Positions 39,837-41,073 of a stretch of 41,073 nt of DNA are shown here, piece after piece. Source of the stretch: an uncultured Prevotellaceae bacterium. GTDB lineage: Bacteria > Bacteroidota > Bacteroidia > Bacteroidales > Bacteroidaceae. The translations under genes were made by a program, and so were the position numbers. The notes below the pieces were generated by a model. That model was not told where the DNA came from. It saw only the letters and a list, made by a program, of their open reading frames with translations, and searched no databases. Every line of letters begins with the position of its first letter. Within the stretch, counting starts at the first letter, position 1. The DNA lies in NCBI GenBank assembly GCA_902778255.1, contig CACYXD010000021.1, positions 1 to 41,073 of the forward strand. Direction: 5' to 3'.

Positions 39837-40712
39837 ATGAAAATGAAAATGTTTCTTGCTTTCTGGCTTTTTTGCCTTTTCGCTTTCTTCTTGACAGCCT
39901 GTAAAAAGGAGATAGACTTCGATTTCCATGAGATTGAGCCTGTTGTGGTCATTGAAGGCAGGGTAACTAATGAAGGTGCTTCTGTGGTGATAACCCCCAG
40001 TAGGTTAGTGACCGATTCTGTACACCCCCACTGTTTGCAAGGTGCTGTTGTGGCTATCTCGGATAATGAGAATACAATAATTTTACCTTATGATGCTACA
40101 TCCGATAGCTATCGCTCTCCTGTGGCAGGCAAAGCAGGTAAAACCTATCAGCTGAGTGTTGATTTTAACGGTCGTCATTATGAAGCTAGTGCTATGATGC
40201 CACCAGCTGCTTCTATCCTTTCGGCTGATTTTTACTGGATGTCAATGCTCGATGAACGTATGTTGGTATATGAATTGTGGGCTATTGACCCTTATCCAGA
40301 AGAGCGTACTTATTACTGGTATCGCATAGATCGCATCTCTCATCATCCCCATTTCCAAGGGAAGCGTAAAACGGAACCTTATCGCTGGGGAGTGCTCGAC
40401 GATCGCGGTTGTCCACCGGGCACGGTTTTTCTTGATATGATTTCTGCAAGCGAGAAGATGATGGATAAGGACGAAGAGGATCATTGGAAGGCTATCCTTT
40501 ATGACGGTGATAGTATTACCTGCCAACTGATGACGATTGATCGGTCCGTTTATGACTATTTTTCTTCTTTGCGCGCTGGGCAAAGTGGCGGAGCTAATCC
40601 TCGTAGTAACATCTCTGGTGGTTGTTTGGGATATTTTTCAGCAGGATCTATTACACGAACTGACACAATTGTGTTTAATCGTAGCAAAATCAAAGAATGG
40701 AAAAAAGAATGA
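39837..40712 (+). CDS. DUF4249 family lipoprotein
   Basis: 291 residues from the ATG at 39837, 5 bp after the receptor stop; an ATG at 39843 is possible. Signal peptide with LTAC lipobox, then IDFDFHEIEPVVVIEGRVTNEG, the common beginning of DUF4249 proteins. These lipoproteins accompany TonB receptors in Bacteroidetes and probably help to bind the ligand at the cell surface. No structure-based function is assigned. Confidence 0.85.
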   Translation: MKMKMFLAFWLFCLFAFFLTACKKEIDFDFHEIEPVVVIEGRVTNEGASVVITPSRLVTDSVHPHCLQGAVVAISDNENTIILPYDATSDSYRSPVAGKAGKTYQLSVDFNGRHYEASAMMPPAASILSADFYWMSMLDERMLVYELWAIDPYPEERTYYWYRIDRISHHPHFQGKRKTEPYRWGVLDDRGCPPGTVFLDMISASEKMMDKDEEDHWKAILYDGDSITCQLMTIDRSVYDYFSSLRAGQSGGANPRSNISGGCLGYFSAGSITRTDTIVFNRSKIKEWKKE

Positions 40713-40814
40713 TTTCTTCTATATAATATAATAAGGTGTCCCTTGTTTTCTGCATTGACATAAATCAAGAGCGGGTAGAAAATACACTAAATATTGATTT
40801 TTTTTCTCAAAAGT

Positions 40815-40845
40815 TTTGGTGGTTCGAAAAAAAGTCGTACCTTTG
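40815..40845 (+). promoter_or_regulatory. rRNA operon promoter
   Basis: TTTG at 40815-40818 and TACCTTTG at 40838-40845 with 19-bp spacing, an excellent consensus promoter, preceded by a T-rich run that may act as an upstream element. Confidence 0.75.
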
Positions 40846-40849
40846 CATC

Positions 40850-41063
40850 CGCTTTCGAGAGGTAACCCTTTCGGCAGCGAAAAAGCAAGAGTTCTTTGAA
40901 AGATTTACATAGACAGAAGTAGTACAAGAAGCGAGTACTTTTTAAGTACTTGGGTAGAAGAAACAAACCGTTTGATTCTTGAATACTGGATAGTCGTTCT
41001 GAGACAGATAACTCCTAGGTTATCCTAGGAATGCCTAGGATTACCTAGGCAAGAGAAACAATT
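40850..41063 (+). other. 16S rRNA leader with boxA and strong hairpins
   Basis: GTTCTTTGAAAGA at 40891-40903 resembles the boxA antitermination site. AGTACTT-TTT-AAGTACT (40934-40950) is a perfect hairpin. Four CCTAGG hexamers at 41014, 41024, 41034 and 41044 form a 16-bp stem with one mismatch around AATG. No ORF of interest lies in 40713-41073. Confidence 0.65.
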
Positions 41064-41073
41064 TTTACAATGA
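41064..41073 (+). rRNA. Probable first bases of 16S rRNA (cut by window end)
   Basis: The window ends TTTTTACAATGA. Bacteroidota 16S genes begin around ACAATGAAGAGTTTGATC, so the last ten bases probably open the 16S gene. The call depends on the rRNA-type leader as well as on this very short match. Confidence 0.5.

Overview
The window looks like chromosome of a Bacteroidales bacterium, most probably Prevotella-like. Promoters repeatedly match the Bacteroidota form (TAnnTTTG, often with TTTG about 19-20 bp upstream). Marker genes also fit: fused fucokinase/GDP-fucose pyrophosphorylase (Fkp), FucP, GSCFA, DUF4834, a TonB receptor paired with DUF4249, a MobV relaxase and an IntDOT-like integrase. 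All gene names come from reading translations; no database search was run.

Layout. (1) 1-1070: a promoter, a hairpin-rich leader, a small lipoprotein gene and a short DUF1896-like gene, probably remains of an integrative element. (2) About 1150-8450: a mobilizable integrative element with a MobV relaxase, a Toprim primase-like protein, a DUF3987 helicase-like protein, a tyrosine integrase, an excisionase-like protein and small unknown proteins. It ends close to the 3' end of tRNA-Lys. Three of its promoters share a 20-bp box placed exactly 63 bp upstream of the -7 element. A short RNA with its own promoter and terminator lies antisense to the DUF3987 leader, and a repeat-rich spacer between DUF3987 and the primase could be an origin. 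(3) 8600-25716: housekeeping DNA with tRNA-Lys, an AI-2E family exporter, tdk, rsmI, a coiled-coil lipoprotein, tadA, birA, pyrH, pssA-psd (phosphatidylethanolamine synthesis), dnaE, trxA, and a fucose block (fucP / fkp-GSCFA). (4) 25717-34724: an accessory, defence-like island. Two ordered repeat arrays lead into a Fic gene, followed by a copy of the Fic promoter, a long structured leader, a type III restriction-modification pair (mod-res), a polyvalent-protein-type kinase and a lipoprotein. (5) 34803-37637: a VanX-like D-Ala-D-Ala dipeptidase and a single ORF that fuses xanthine phosphoribosyltransferase to a PreA-type dihydropyrimidine dehydrogenase with ferredoxin clusters. (6) 37762-40712: a TonB-dependent receptor with its DUF4249 lipoprotein. 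(7) 40713-41073: promoter and leader of an rRNA operon; the last bases look like the very start of 16S rRNA.

The most unusual signals are the fixed-spacing box shared by the relaxase, excisionase/integrase and small-protein promoters; the Xpt-PreA fusion; the 71-bp promoter duplication flanking fic; the structured leader of mod; and the helical-phase repeat arrays at 25.8-26.2 kb and just before 16S rRNA.
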